Positions 31,475 through 41,041 of a stretch of DNA of 43,375 nucleotides are shown here, in pieces. A program made the translations under genes and the position numbers. This stretch comes from an uncultured Myxococcales bacterium. Its GTDB lineage: Bacteria > Myxococcota_A > Bradymonadia > UBA7976 > UBA1532. The stretch covers positions 1 to 43,375 of the forward strand of contig CAINDO010000405.1 of assembly GCA_903847385.1 (NCBI GenBank), given 5' to 3'. The notes below the pieces were generated by a model. It was given only the letters and a program-made list of their open reading frames with translations, had not been told where the DNA came from and did no database searches. The first letter of the stretch is position 1. Every line of letters starts with the position of its first letter.

Positions 31475-32436
31475 CCGCCAAGCGGACGGGCGTCGGCTTC
31501 CGCGCCATCCTCAGCGGCACGGGCCACTGCGTGCCCGCGGCGATTCTCACGAACGCCGAGCTCGAACGCCGCGTCTCCACCACGGACGCCTGGATCGTCG
31601 AGCGCACGGGCATCCGCGAGCGCCGCCTGGCCGCGCCCGGCGAAAAGGCCAGCGATCTCGCGCTCGTGGCCGCCCAGCGCGCGCTCGATGCCGCCGGCCT
31701 CGCGCCCGAGTTCCTGGACATGATCCTCGTCGCCACGGTCACGCCGGACCGCCCGATGCCCGCCGTGGGGCCCACGCTGCAGGCGGCGCTCGGCGCGCGC
31801 TGCCCGGCGCTCGACTTCTCGGCGGCCTGCGCCGGCTTCGTCTACGGCCTCAGCCTCGCCCGCGCCCAGATCGAGAGCGGTCAGGCCCAACACGTGCTGC
31901 TCGTCGGGGTCGAGGTCCTCTCGCGCCGCGTGGATTTCACCGATCGCGAGACCTGCATCCTGTTCGGCGACGGCGCCGGGGCCGTCGTGCTCTCGGCTGT
32001 GCCCGCCGAGACGGGCCGGGGCCTGCTGCACACCCGCCTGGGGGCCGACGGCCGCTTCGCGGACATCCTGCGCATCGACGCCGACGAGGGCGTCATCCGC
32101 ATGGAGGGGCGCGAGATCTTCCGCCACGCCGTGAACCGCCTGACCGAGGTCATCGAGGCCGCCCTGGCCGAGACGGGCTGGTCCGCCGCGGACGTGAACC
32201 TCGTGGTGCCGCACCAGGCCAACCTGCGCATCCTCGAAGCCGTCGCCAAGCGCATCGACGTGCCTCGCGAGCGCATCTATGCGAACCTGGAGCGGTACGG
32301 CAACACGAGCGCCGCCAGCATCCCCATCGCCCTGGACGAGGCCCGCCGTGAGGGGCGCCTCGCCGATGGCGACAAGGTTTTGTTCGCGGCGCTCGGCGCC
32401 GGGCTCGTCTGGGGCGCCGCCACCCTGGTCTGGTAG
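31471..32436 (+). CDS. fabH: 3-oxoacyl-ACP synthase III (FabH)
   Basis: 321 residues. The Cys-His-Asn triad is intact: Cys120 in DFSAACAGFVYGL, His248 in VVPHQAN and Asn278 in YGNTSAAS. WIVERTGIRERR near residue 41 is the substrate-entrance loop typical of FabH. It condenses acetyl-CoA or a branched primer with malonyl-ACP to start fatty-acid synthesis. A ggcggag stretch supplied by the last repeat unit lies just upstream of the ATG and may act as its ribosome site. fabD and fabG, often next in this cluster, are missing. Confidence 0.95.
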   Translation: MTAKRTGVGFRAILSGTGHCVPAAILTNAELERRVSTTDAWIVERTGIRERRLAAPGEKASDLALVAAQRALDAAGLAPEFLDMILVATVTPDRPMPAVGPTLQAALGARCPALDFSAACAGFVYGLSLARAQIESGQAQHVLLVGVEVLSRRVDFTDRETCILFGDGAGAVVLSAVPAETGRGLLHTRLGADGRFADILRIDADEGVIRMEGREIFRHAVNRLTEVIEAALAETGWSAADVNLVVPHQANLRILEAVAKRIDVPRERIYANLERYGNTSAASIPIALDEARREGRLADGDKVLFAALGAGLVWGAATLVW

Positions 32437-32455
32437 CCCCACCGCCGGCCCGCGA

Positions 32456-32484
32456 TTGACAGGCCGGCCCCCATTCGTTCTAAT
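32456..32484 (+). promoter_or_regulatory. Strong sigma-70-type promoter of acpP
   Basis: TTGACA (32456-32461), 17-bp spacer and TCTAAT (32479-32484), one mismatch from the -10 consensus. It implies a start site about 18 bases before the acpP ATG. It gives the abundant carrier protein its own promoter inside the cluster. Confidence 0.75.
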
Positions 32485-32508
32485 CCGGCGCCTTTCTGGA
32501 GCGTAGCC

Positions 32509-32745
32509 ATGGCCACCATCGAAGAGCGCGTGAAGCAGATCATCGTCGAGCAACTCGACGTCGCCGAAGACGAAGTCACGCCCGAGGCGTCGTTCATCGA
32601 CGATCTCGGCGCCGACTCCCTCGACATCGTCGAGCTCGTGATGGCGATGGAAGAGGTCTTCGACGTCGAGATCCCGGACGAAGAGGCCGAGAACATCCGC
32701 ACGGTGCAGGACGCCATCAACTACATCCAGGAGCACCTGGAGTAA
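32509..32745 (+). CDS. acpP: Acyl carrier protein
   Basis: 78 residues and very acidic. The phosphopantetheine site is [12 protein letters not shown] with Ser37. It carries growing acyl chains for FabH, FabF and PlsX, all encoded beside it. The region tggag upstream is the ribosome site. fabF follows 4 bp after the stop. Confidence 0.97.
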   Translation: MATIEERVKQIIVEQLDVAEDEVTPEASFIDDLGADSLDIVELVMAMEEVFDVEIPDEEAENIRTVQDAINYIQEHLE

Positions 32746-32749
32746 GACC

Positions 32750-34000
32750 GTGCGCAGGTTGCCGCGACGAGTGGTCGTCACTGGCCTGGGGCTGGTCACG
32801 CCCCTCGGTGTCGGCACGCCGGCCAACTGGTCGGCCCTGCTCGCCGCGCGCAGCGGCATCGGGCCCATCACGGCCTTCGACACCGCCGGCCACGACGTCC
32901 GCATCGCCGGTCAGGTGCCCGACTTCGACCTCTCGCCCTACATCGGGCGCAAGGACTCGAAGAAGATGGACCCCTTCATCCAGCACGCCGTCGTCGCGGC
33001 GCGCCTGGCGGGGGACGACGCCGGGCTGCCCTGTCCGTTGCCCGAGGCCCTCGGCGAGCGGACCGGCGTGCTCATCGGCTCCGGCCTCGGCGGCCTGCAC
33101 ACCCTCGAGGAGTCCCTCGAGACGCTGCGCACCAAGGGCCCCGGCCGCCTGAGCCCCTTCACGATCCCCCGGCTCATCACCAACCTCGCGCCGGGCCACG
33201 TGTCGATTCTCTACGGCGCGTTCGGGCCGAACCTCTCCGCAGTGAGCGCCTGCGCGACCGGGGCCCACGCCATCGGGGACGCCGCCCGCCTCATCGGCCT
33301 CGGCGAGGCGGACGTGATGTTCGCCGGCGGCACCGAGGCGACGATCACGCCCCTGGGCATCGGCGGGTTCGCCGCGATGAAGGCCCTCTCGACGCGCAAC
33401 GACGACCCGACCCGGGCGAGCCGCCCCTTCGACCTGGAGCGCGACGGCTTCGTGGCCGCCGAGGGCGCGGGCGTGCTCGTGCTCGAGGCGCTGGAGCACG
33501 CCGAGGCCCGCGGCGCCCGCATCCTGGCCGAGCTCGTGGGCTACGGCGCGTCCTCGGACGCCCACCACATCACGGCCCCGGATCCCGAGGGCGGCGGCGC
33601 GCGGCGGGCCATGCAGAAGGCCCTGGACGACGCCGAACTCCCCCCGGACGCGGTCGACTACGTCAACGCGCACGGCACCTCGACGCCCTTCAACGACGCC
33701 ATCGAGACGCTCGCCCTGAAGGCGGTCTTCGGCGAGCACGCGCGGCGCCTGTGGATCAGCAGCACCAAGGGCTGCACCGGCCACATGCTCGGCGCGGCCG
33801 GCGCCGTCGAGGCCGCCTACACCACGCTGGCGCTCGTATACGGCGAGGTCCCGCCCACGGCCAACCTGGAGCACCCGGACCCGGCCTGCGACCTGGACTA
33901 CGTGCCCGGGGACGCCCGCCGCAAGCCCCTGAGGGTCGCGCTCTCCAACAGCTTCGGCTTCGGCGGCACGAACGCCTGCCTGGTCCTGCGGCGCCTCTGA
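32750..34000 (+). CDS. fabF: 3-oxoacyl-ACP synthase II (FabF)
   Basis: 416 residues from GTG 32750, giving [20 protein letters not shown]. The catalytic residues are Cys168 ([12 protein letters not shown]), His308 ([11 protein letters not shown]) and His345 ([14 protein letters not shown]), with Lys340. The C-terminal [10 protein letters not shown] is standard. It elongates acyl-ACP with malonyl-ACP. It starts 4 bp after acpP. Confidence 0.96.
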   Translation: MRRLPRRVVVTGLGLVTPLGVGTPANWSALLAARSGIGPITAFDTAGHDVRIAGQVPDFDLSPYIGRKDSKKMDPFIQHAVVAARLAGDDAGLPCPLPEALGERTGVLIGSGLGGLHTLEESLETLRTKGPGRLSPFTIPRLITNLAPGHVSILYGAFGPNLSAVSACATGAHAIGDAARLIGLGEADVMFAGGTEATITPLGIGGFAAMKALSTRNDDPTRASRPFDLERDGFVAAEGAGVLVLEALEHAEARGARILAELVGYGASSDAHHITAPDPEGGGARRAMQKALDDAELPPDAVDYVNAHGTSTPFNDAIETLALKAVFGEHARRLWISSTKGCTGHMLGAAGAVEAAYTTLALVYGEVPPTANLEHPDPACDLDYVPGDARRKPLRVALSNSFGFGGTNACLVLRRL

Positions 34001-34046
34001 GCGCGCCCGCCACCCCGACTCCTCGACGAAACGATCAGGTCGCCCC

Positions 34047-34499
34047 ATGCGCATCGCCCTCGCCTCCGACCACGCCGGCTTCGACCTCAAGCAGCGCATC
34101 GCCGCGCACCTCGCCGGGCGGCACGAGTGCCTCGACCTGGGACCCTTCGGCGCCGGCCGCGTGGACTACCCGGACTCGGCGGAGAAGGTCGGCCGCGCGA
34201 TCGGCCGCCGCGAGGCCGATCTGGGCATCCTGGTCTGCGGTTCCGGCATCGGGATCTCCATCGCGGCGAACAAGCTGCCCGGCGTCCGGGCCGCGCTCTG
34301 CCACGACGAGTACACCGCGCGTATGTCCCGGGCCCACAACGACGCCAACGTCCTCTGCCTGGGCGCCCGGGTCATCGGCGAGGGCGTCGCGCTCGCCGCC
34401 GTGGACGCCTTCCTCACGGCGGAGTTCGAGGGCGGCCGCCACGCCGACCGCGTCGTGAAGATCCACCGCCTCGAATCGTCCTTCCAAGACCAAGACTGA
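34047..34499 (+). CDS. rpiB: Ribose-5-phosphate isomerase B
   Basis: 150 residues. Family motifs are ALASDHAGFDLK at the start, DYPDSAEKVGRAI, CGSGIGISIAANKLPGVRAA and HDEYTARMSRAHNDANVL. It interconverts ribose 5-phosphate and ribulose 5-phosphate, the latter being the carbon source of the RibB reaction encoded downstream. nrdR follows after 13 bp. Confidence 0.94.
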   Translation: MRIALASDHAGFDLKQRIAAHLAGRHECLDLGPFGAGRVDYPDSAEKVGRAIGRREADLGILVCGSGIGISIAANKLPGVRAALCHDEYTARMSRAHNDANVLCLGARVIGEGVALAAVDAFLTAEFEGGRHADRVVKIHRLESSFQDQD

Positions 34500-34512
34500 T
34501 CGACCGACCCCC

Positions 34513-35010
34513 ATGCTCTGCCCTTTCTGCAAGAACGAAGAGACACGCGTCATCGACTCGCGCGTGGTGCGCGACACGGCCGCCGTTCGTCGGCGCCGCG
34601 TCTGCGATCGTTGTGAGCGGCGCTTCACCACGTACGAGCGCGTCGAGGAGCTCCTGCCCTCGGTCGTCAAGCGGGACAACCGGCGCGAGACCTTCGACCG
34701 GGACAAGATCCGCCGCGGCATCAAGCTCGCCTTCAAGAAGCGCAACGTCAGCGAGACGCGCATCGACGAGCTCGTCGACGGCATCGAGCGGGGCTTCCAG
34801 GACTACCCGGACCGCGAGGTCCAGTCGGCGGCCATCGGCGAGGCCGTGATGGAGGCGTTGCGAAAGGAAGACGAGGTCGCCTACGTGCGCTTCGCCTCGG
34901 TCTACCGCCAGTTCCGGGACGTGAACGAGTTCATGGCCGAGCTGACCCGCATCCTGTCGCAGCGCGCCGAGCCGGCCGCCAAGGCCGACAAGCCCGAAGG
35001 AGCCCCCTGA
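34513..35010 (+). CDS. nrdR: Ribonucleotide reductase repressor NrdR
   Basis: 165 residues: N-terminal zinc ribbon (C3, C6, C31, C34, followed by ERRFTTYERVE) and an ATP-cone (about 47-137, VVKRDNRRETFDRDKI). It represses nrd genes when dATP binds the cone. No paired NrdR box was noticed in this window, so its targets lie elsewhere. Its usual place before ribD is kept. Confidence 0.95.
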   Translation: MLCPFCKNEETRVIDSRVVRDTAAVRRRRVCDRCERRFTTYERVEELLPSVVKRDNRRETFDRDKIRRGIKLAFKKRNVSETRIDELVDGIERGFQDYPDREVQSAAIGEAVMEALRKEDEVAYVRFASVYRQFRDVNEFMAELTRILSQRAEPAAKADKPEGAP

Positions 35011-35012
35011 GC

Positions 35013-36119
35013 GTGTCCACGCCGGCGACGCACATGCGGCGGGCCCTGGCGCTCGCCGCGCGCGCCCCGCACCGCACCAGCCCGAACCCCACGGTCGGCT
35101 GCGTGATCGTGCGAGACGGCGAGGTCGTGGGCGAGGGCGTCACGCGCCCGCCCGGTGAGGCCCACGCGGAGATCGTCGCGCTCCGGGCCGCCGGGGCGCG
35201 CGCGCGCGGGGCGGACGTCTACGTCACGCTCGAGCCCTGCTGCCACCACGGGCGCACACCGCCCTGCACGGATGCCCTGATCGCCGCGGGCGTGCGCCGC
35301 GTCTACGCCGGCGTGATCGACCCCAACCCGGTCGTGGCCGGGCGAGGTCTGAGCCTGCTCGCCGCCGCCGGGATCGAGGCGACTTTCGGCCCCGGGGAGA
35401 CCGCCGAGGCCTGCGCGGCGGCCATCGCGCCGTTCCGCCGGTTCATCCTGGACGCCCGCCCCTGGATCACGCTGAAGGCCGGCATCTCCCTGGACGGGCG
35501 CATCGCCGCGCCCGGCGGGGACGCCAAGTGGATCACCGGAGAGGCCGCCCGCCGCGACGCCCACCGTCTGCGCGCCCGCGCCGACGCGGTGCTCGTCGGC
35601 GCCGAGACCGTCCGTCTCGACGAGCCCCGCCTGACCGTGCGCGGCGTGCCCGGCGCCGATCCGCGCCGCGTGGTGCTCAACCGCGCGCTCGACCTCGACC
35701 CCGCCGCCGCCGTCTTCGGGCCCGGCGCGCTCGTCTTCCACGGCGAGGCGGCCCCCGCCGACCGCCGCGCGGCGTTCGCCGAGCGGGGCGTCACGCTGCT
35801 GTCCGTGCCGGCATCGGCGCAGGGCCTGGACCTCACCGCCGTCGCCCGCGCGCTGGCCGGCCAGGGCGTGGTGAACCTGCTCGTCGAGGGTGGGGGCCGC
35901 GTTCACGGGGCGCTGCTGAAGGCCCGCCTGGCGGACGCCATCTGTTTCTACGTCGCCCCGCGGCTGCTCGGGGAGGGCCGACCCGTCCTGGCGGGCCTCG
36001 GCTTCGACCGGGTGGCCGACGCGCCGGTGCTCGAAGCCGTCGAACATCGCCGCTTCGGGCAGGACGTGCGCATCCGGGGCATGATCCGGTATTCTGAGGG
36101 GCCATGTTCACCGGGCTGA
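35013..36119 (+). CDS. ribD: Bifunctional riboflavin biosynthesis deaminase/reductase RibD
   Basis: 368 residues from GTG 35013 (gaaggag upstream; ATG 35034 is an alternative). The deaminase domain has the zinc ligands His51 with catalytic Glu53 (EAHAE), Cys76 and Cys85 in LEPCCHHGRTPPC. The reductase domain begins near ITLKAGISLDGRIA and has VLVGAETVRLDEPRLTVR and LLVEGGGRVHGALL. It performs two steps after GTP ring opening. It overlaps ribE by 16 bp. No FMN riboswitch fits in the 2-bp gap upstream. Confidence 0.95.
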   Translation: MSTPATHMRRALALAARAPHRTSPNPTVGCVIVRDGEVVGEGVTRPPGEAHAEIVALRAAGARARGADVYVTLEPCCHHGRTPPCTDALIAAGVRRVYAGVIDPNPVVAGRGLSLLAAAGIEATFGPGETAEACAAAIAPFRRFILDARPWITLKAGISLDGRIAAPGGDAKWITGEAARRDAHRLRARADAVLVGAETVRLDEPRLTVRGVPGADPRRVVLNRALDLDPAAAVFGPGALVFHGEAAPADRRAAFAERGVTLLSVPASAQGLDLTAVARALAGQGVVNLLVEGGGRVHGALLKARLADAICFYVAPRLLGEGRPVLAGLGFDRVADAPVLEAVEHRRFGQDVRIRGMIRYSEGPCSPG

Positions 36120-36760
36120 TTGAAACCGCCGGCACGCTGCGTCGAACGACCCCCCAGGGGCCGGGCGCCACGCTCTCCATCGGCGCGCCGGCGGCCCTGG
36201 TGGCCGAGTTGACCGCGGGCGAATCCGTGGCCGTCGACGGCGCCTGTCTCACGGTCACGACCTTCGGGGGCGACCACTTCGAGGTGGACGCCTCCGGCGA
36301 GACCCTCGCGCGCACCACCCTGGGCGACCGCCGCGTGGGGGACACCCTGCACCTGGAGCGCGCGCTGCGGCTGGGCGACCGCCTCGGCGGCCACATCGTC
36401 GCCGGCCACGTGGACGCCACCGGCACCGTGCGCAGCGTCGCGCCCGCCGGGCAGGCGCTCGAGCTGATCGTCGCCGCCCCGCCCGAGGTCATGCGCTATC
36501 TGGTGCCCAAGGGCTCCATCGCCGTCGACGGCGTGTCCCTCACGGTCAACACCGTGCTCGACGACGCCTTCTCCCTCGTCTTGATTCCCCACACCCAGTC
36601 GATCGTTCATCTGCACCGGAAGAAACCCGGCGCCCGCGTGAACCTGGAGGCGGATCTGCTCGGCAAGTACGTCGAGCGTCTGCTTCGGCCCCGGCCCGAC
36701 GCGAGCGGTCCGCGCAGCCCCATCGATCTGGAATTCCTGGCCCGCCACGGATTCGCCTGA
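36104..36760 (+). CDS. ribE: Riboflavin synthase alpha chain
   Basis: 218 residues with two lumazine-binding repeats. Repeat 1 begins [10 protein letters not shown] with [12 protein letters not shown]; repeat 2 has [14 protein letters not shown] and [11 protein letters not shown]. It converts two 6,7-dimethyl-8-ribityllumazines to riboflavin plus a pyrimidine. It overlaps ribD by 16 bp and is followed by the ribB gene after 3 bp. Confidence 0.95.
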   Translation: MFTGLIETAGTLRRTTPQGPGATLSIGAPAALVAELTAGESVAVDGACLTVTTFGGDHFEVDASGETLARTTLGDRRVGDTLHLERALRLGDRLGGHIVAGHVDATGTVRSVAPAGQALELIVAAPPEVMRYLVPKGSIAVDGVSLTVNTVLDDAFSLVLIPHTQSIVHLHRKKPGARVNLEADLLGKYVERLLRPRPDASGPRSPIDLEFLARHGFA

Positions 36761-36763
36761 CCC

Positions 36764-37965
36764 ATGAAACGACTGGACAGTGAGACCGTCGCCCGCGTCG
36801 CGCAGGCGATTGAGACCATCCGCAACGGGCGCATGGTGATCCTGGTGGACGACGAGGACCGCGAGAACGAGGGGGACCTCGTCATGGCGGCCGAGCTCGT
36901 CACGCCCGAGGCCGTGAACTTCATGGCGCTGCACGGGCGCGGGCTCATCTGCCTGGCCCTCACGCCGGATCGATGCGACCAGCTCGACCTGCCGCTCATG
37001 GTGCAGCGCAACACGGCCAGCTTCGGCACCGCGTTCACCGTCAGCATCGAGGCCGCCACCGGCGTCACGACGGGCATCAGCGCGGCCGATCGCGCGCACA
37101 CCATCCGCGTCGCGGTCGGCAAGGACGCCCGGCCCCAGGACCTCGCCCGCCCGGGCCACGTGTTCCCGCTGCGCAGCAAGGCGGGCGGCGTGCTCGTGCG
37201 CACCGGTCAGACCGAGGGCTCCGTGGACCTCGCCCGCCTCGCCGGGCTCGAACCCGCCGGCGTGATCTGCGAGATCATGAACGAGGACGGCACCATGGCG
37301 CGCCGGCCGCAGCTCGAGCGCTTCGCCGCCATCCACGGCCTGCTCATCGTGTCCGTGGCCGAGCTGATCCGCTACCGCCTCCTGCGCGAGTCCCTCGTCG
37401 AGCGCGTCTCCGAGGTCGAGGTCGAGGTCGCCGAGATCGGTCGTTTCCGCGCGGTCAGCTACCGCAACAAGGTCGACGACCTGGAGCACCTGGCGCTCGT
37501 GAAGGGCAACCCCTGCGAGGACGCGCCCGTGCTCGGCCGCGTGCACCAGGAGAGCGTCCTGGGCGATGTGTTTCGCTGCGACGGCACGGACAGCCGCTGG
37601 CGGCTGGAGTACGCCCTGCGCGCCATGGAGCGCGAGGGCTGTGGCGTGCTGGTGTACCTGCAGAAGGCCGCGCCGCGCCTGGTGCGCGAGATGGCCGGCA
37701 TGGGCGCCGTCCTCAAGATCCCCGGCGCCCTCGGGCCGGACGCGCCCGACCGCGGCGCCATCGGCCTGCCCCCCGATCTGCGCGAGTTCGGCATCGGCGC
37801 CCAGATCCTGCTGGACCAGGGCGTGCGCCAGCTCCGCCTGCTGACGACCAGCCCGGCCAAGATCAAGGGCATCGAGGGCTACGGCCTCGAGGTCGTATCA
37901 CACGTTCCCATCCCGCCGCGCCCCGCCGTCGAGGTCGCCGCGTCCCCCATTCAAAAGGACACTCC

Positions 37966-37969
<4 letters not shown>
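36764..37969 (+). CDS. ribBX: DHBP synthase RibB fused to degenerate GTP cyclohydrolase II domain (RibBX type)
   Basis: 401 residues. Residues 1-205 are a complete 3,4-dihydroxy-2-butanone-4-phosphate synthase: [16 protein letters not shown] (acidic metal site), GHVFPLR and [17 protein letters not shown]. Residues 206-390 align with GTP cyclohydrolase II, but the zinc site is broken: the expected H-S-E-C is HQES (Ser264), and R-C-D-C is RCDGTD (Cys272 kept, next Cys is Gly274). The catalytic G-R-G-I-G-L segment is replaced by [10 protein letters not shown]. The C-terminal [12 protein letters not shown] and [17 protein letters not shown] remain. This matches the RibBX variant described in Proteobacteria, whose second half lacks cyclohydrolase activity, so a separate RibA is expected elsewhere. 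Confidence 0.9.
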
Positions 37970-38444
<475 letters not shown>

Positions 38445-38448
<4 letters not shown>

Positions 38449-38957
38449 CCGTGATTTCCGGGCGCCGTGCGGCCCGCGAGGCCGCGCTCCTGATTCTCTT
38501 CGGCGTCGACGCGACGCGCACCATCCTGCCCGAGGACGCCCTGGCGCTCTTCCGGGCCAACTTTCGGGACGATCCGGACGTCCTCGAGGCGATGTACTCG
38601 CCCGAGCTGAAGATCGAGGACACCAAGCAGCTCGCCAAGGCGATGAAGCTCCTGGCGGACGACGGCGCCCGCTGGGCCTTCGTGGAGCGCCTGGTCAAGG
38701 GCGCCATGGGCCACCTCACGGCCCTCGACGAGCTGATCGCGCGCTGCTCCCTGAACTGGAAAGTGCCGCGCATGGGCATCGTGGACCGCAACATCCTGCG
38801 CCTCTCGGCCTACGAGCTCGCCTTCGAGCCGGATGTGCCGAGTCGGGTCACGCTCAACGAGGCCATCGAGCTCGCCAAGCGCTACGGCACCGAGGATTCG
38901 GGCGCCTTCGTCAACGGCATCCTGGATCGCATCGCCCAGGAACTGGGCCGAGTCTGA
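38445..38957 (+). CDS. nusB: Transcription antitermination factor NusB
   Basis: 170 residues from GTG 38445 (GTGA overlap with ribH; GTG 38451 is an alternative). It begins [17 protein letters not shown] and ends with the family signature [27 protein letters not shown]. NusB with NusE binds boxA in rRNA transcripts. It is slightly longer than the E. coli protein because of a helical insertion near 40-75. Confidence 0.93.
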
Positions 38958-38962
38958 AGCGC

Positions 38963-39373
38963 ATGGCGGCGGCCGCCGGCCCATCGGTGCGCGAGGCGCC
39001 CGCCACACTCGCAGGGCTCTTCGCCGCGCCGTGCGACGCCCTGGTCCTGCGCGTCGAGCCCACGGCGCCGCTCCCCCCGCTGACGGCCCTCGTCGACTGG
39101 CGCCTGGCGGGGCGGGTGTCCCGGCTGGTGCGCGACGCCGCGCTCCCCGCGGACGCGCCGCTGCTGGTGCCCGGCTCGCCGCTGCTGCCGCCCACGCGGC
39201 TGCTCCTGTTGCGGGCCGGTGTCTTCACCCCCCCGGCGCTCGTCCTCTGCCTGCGTGGCCTGGGCGCCGCCCCCGTGGGCATCTGCCCCGAGGACTTCGG
39301 GTGGACATCCGCGGACCTCGCCGCCGCCCTCGCCGGTCTGCCACACGTCCTGTACCGAGGCGCCACCCCATGA
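38963..39373 (+). CDS. Small protein resembling the leucyl aminopeptidase N-terminal domain
   Basis: 136 residues. LTALVDWRLAGRVSRLVRD, then LLVPGSPLLPPTRLLLLRAG resembles the regulatory N-terminal domain of M17 leucyl aminopeptidases, which also occurs alone next to nusB/lepB in related genomes as I recall. The peptidase catalytic domain is absent. Cytoplasmic, no signal. The stop overlaps the next start (ATGA, 39370-39373). Function unknown. Confidence 0.6.
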   Translation: MAAAAGPSVREAPATLAGLFAAPCDALVLRVEPTAPLPPLTALVDWRLAGRVSRLVRDAALPADAPLLVPGSPLLPPTRLLLLRAGVFTPPALVLCLRGLGAAPVGICPEDFGWTSADLAAALAGLPHVLYRGATP

Positions 39374-40119
39374 GCAGCCTCGTCATCGGGCCGTCGTCGG
39401 CATACCGGTTCCCCTGGAAGCCCGTGCTGCAGATCGTCGGCGTGGCCGTGCTCATCACGCTCGGCCTCATCCGCATGTTCCTCGTGGAGGTCGTGCGCGT
39501 GCGGGGGAACATGATGGCGCCGGCGCTGGCGGACGGCGACCTGGCCCTGGTGCGCCACGCCCGCGAGGCCGGTCGCGGCGACATCGTCCTCATCGAGCTC
39601 GGCGGCGAGGTGGTCCTGCGCCGTGTCCTGGGCGTCCCGGGCGACCACATCGCGACCGAGGCCGGCGTCCTCACGCTCAACGAGCTGCCCATCGCGACGG
39701 TGGTCGGCGGCAACTTCAGCTACCGCGAGCCGACGCTGCGTGGCTTTCGCACCCACCGGCAGCAGCTCGTCATCGAGGAGATCGAGCCGGGGCGATTCCT
39801 GCGCGTGCTGGGCGATCACGTCGGCGCCGGGCGCCCCTGGCGGTTCGTGCTGGCGCCCGCGGCGGTCGAGCCGGGGCAGCTCTTCGTCTACTGCGACAAC
39901 CGGCGCGAATGCCCTGCGGACGAGCGTACCGGTCTCGTGCCGGCGACTTCGGTCGTCGGGGTGGCCCAGTCCCTGCTCTGGTACGGCGACGCCCGCACGG
40001 TGGCGCCGGCGCCCCTTCAGGGGACGACGCTGCCGCTCACGGCTGGCTCGCTGCCGCCGGTGGTCGCGCCGTCGGCTTCACCGTCACCGGCCTCGGCCAC
40101 GGGCGCGCCCTTGAAGTAG
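39370..40119 (+). CDS. Signal peptidase I homologue lacking the catalytic dyad
   Basis: 249 residues: one membrane helix (about 18-36), then the S26 fold. The serine box, normally S-M-x-P-T-L, reads RGNMMAPALADGD with no Ser (Met48 or Asn47 at the nucleophile position). The lysine box reads VVLRRVLGVPGD, with Arg84 where the catalytic Lys is expected. Downstream boxes are kept: LRVLGDH and YCDNRRECPADERTGLVPATSVVGVA. It therefore looks like a pseudo-enzyme that may bind but not cut exported proteins. The last 40 residues are Ala/Pro/Ser-rich and overlap the convergent gene by 103 bp. It is the last gene of the long plus-strand cluster. Confidence 0.8.
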   Translation: MSSLVIGPSSAYRFPWKPVLQIVGVAVLITLGLIRMFLVEVVRVRGNMMAPALADGDLALVRHAREAGRGDIVLIELGGEVVLRRVLGVPGDHIATEAGVLTLNELPIATVVGGNFSYREPTLRGFRTHRQQLVIEEIEPGRFLRVLGDHVGAGRPWRFVLAPAAVEPGQLFVYCDNRRECPADERTGLVPATSVVGVAQSLLWYGDARTVAPAPLQGTTLPLTAGSLPPVVAPSASPSPASATGAPLK

Positions 40120-40955
40120 ATGGGGATGAAGGCCTTGTCGCCGTCCTCGAGGGCCGACCACAGGGCGTCCTCGCGGCCGAGGCCGTCGGTCAGGCAGTCG
40201 ACGAGCCGGTTGCACAGGGTCACGTCGAGCACGACCTTGGGCTTCCGGCGCTCGCCGATGGCGCTGCGCTCGACCTCGATCTGGAGCGCGCCGCGGATGG
40301 ACGGGACATGCTCGCCGGCCTGCACGGCACACCGCCGGGCGACCCTCAGCGTCGCCGCCTGCACCTGCCGCTCGGCGGCTTCGGAGAGGGGACGCGCCTC
40401 GCACCATGTCGGGCCGACCTCGACGGCGCCGGCCTTGGGCGCCGTTGTGGCCGCCTCACCGACGGCGGCTTCGGCCACCGTATTGCGCTCGATGTTCAGG
40501 CGCACCCACGTCGGCCGCACCTCGACGAGGTCCGCCGGTCGGTTGGGGCCGTCCGACGGTACGGGGGGTAGGGCTTCGAAGGAGACGTCGAGCGCCATCC
40601 GACCGTTGCGTTCGGCGTCGACGACGTCGCCGAGCAGGCCCGGTGGCACGGGCACGAGCAGCGGCGCGTCCGCCCGCATCCGGTAGCGGGGGGCTCCCGG
40701 TCCGGCACCCACGACCTCGGCGGGCAGCGAGACCGAGATCATGCCGCGCTCCGAGTCGTAGGCCTGCAGCTTGAACTCACCCGAGGGCACGGGAAGGGTG
40801 CGCCAGCCGGTCTCACCGAGGGGCAGCGCCTGGGGCGCCGCCAGCCCCACGGGGCCGGCGTCCTGCGCGCAGGCCGGGGCGGCCGGCAGGAGCAGAGGCG
40901 CCAGCCGGTATCCGAACGCGAGCATTGTGGGGTGGAGGTGCTGCATCTTGTTCAT
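40017..40955 (-). CDS. Secreted protein of unknown function
   Basis: 312 residues from ATG 40955, with ggggtgg upstream. The signal peptide is MLAFGYRLAPLLLPAAPACA after a short polar start, with cleavage likely after ACA. The mature protein has beta-like segments (PAEVVGAGPGAPRYRMRADA, ALDVSFEALPPVPSDG), then a helical/Cys-containing part (PTWCEARPLSEAAERQVQAA, DVTLCNRLVDC) that could form disulfides. No family is recognised. The Gly/Ser/Ala-rich tail lies in the 103-bp overlap with the convergent signal-peptidase homologue. Confidence 0.7.
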   Translation of the reverse strand: MNKMQHLHPTMLAFGYRLAPLLLPAAPACAQDAGPVGLAAPQALPLGETGWRTLPVPSGEFKLQAYDSERGMISVSLPAEVVGAGPGAPRYRMRADAPLLVPVPPGLLGDVVDAERNGRMALDVSFEALPPVPSDGPNRPADLVEVRPTWVRLNIERNTVAEAAVGEAATTAPKAGAVEVGPTWCEARPLSEAAERQVQAATLRVARRCAVQAGEHVPSIRGALQIEVERSAIGERRKPKVVLDVTLCNRLVDCLTDGLGREDALWSALEDGDKAFIPIYFKGAPVAEAGDGEADGATTGGSEPAVSGSVVP

Positions 40956-41041
40956 GATCCACCCCGGAGAACCGGAACCCGAGGGCCCGTTGTTCCCGGG
41001 GGGCGCGTGGAAAGTGCGGCGGGATCAGCGACGGCGAAGGG

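Noticed and set aside
35011..35012. FMN riboswitch before the riboflavin genes
   Set aside because: ribD starts 2 bp after nrdR, leaving no room, and no RFN-like sequence was seen elsewhere in the cluster.
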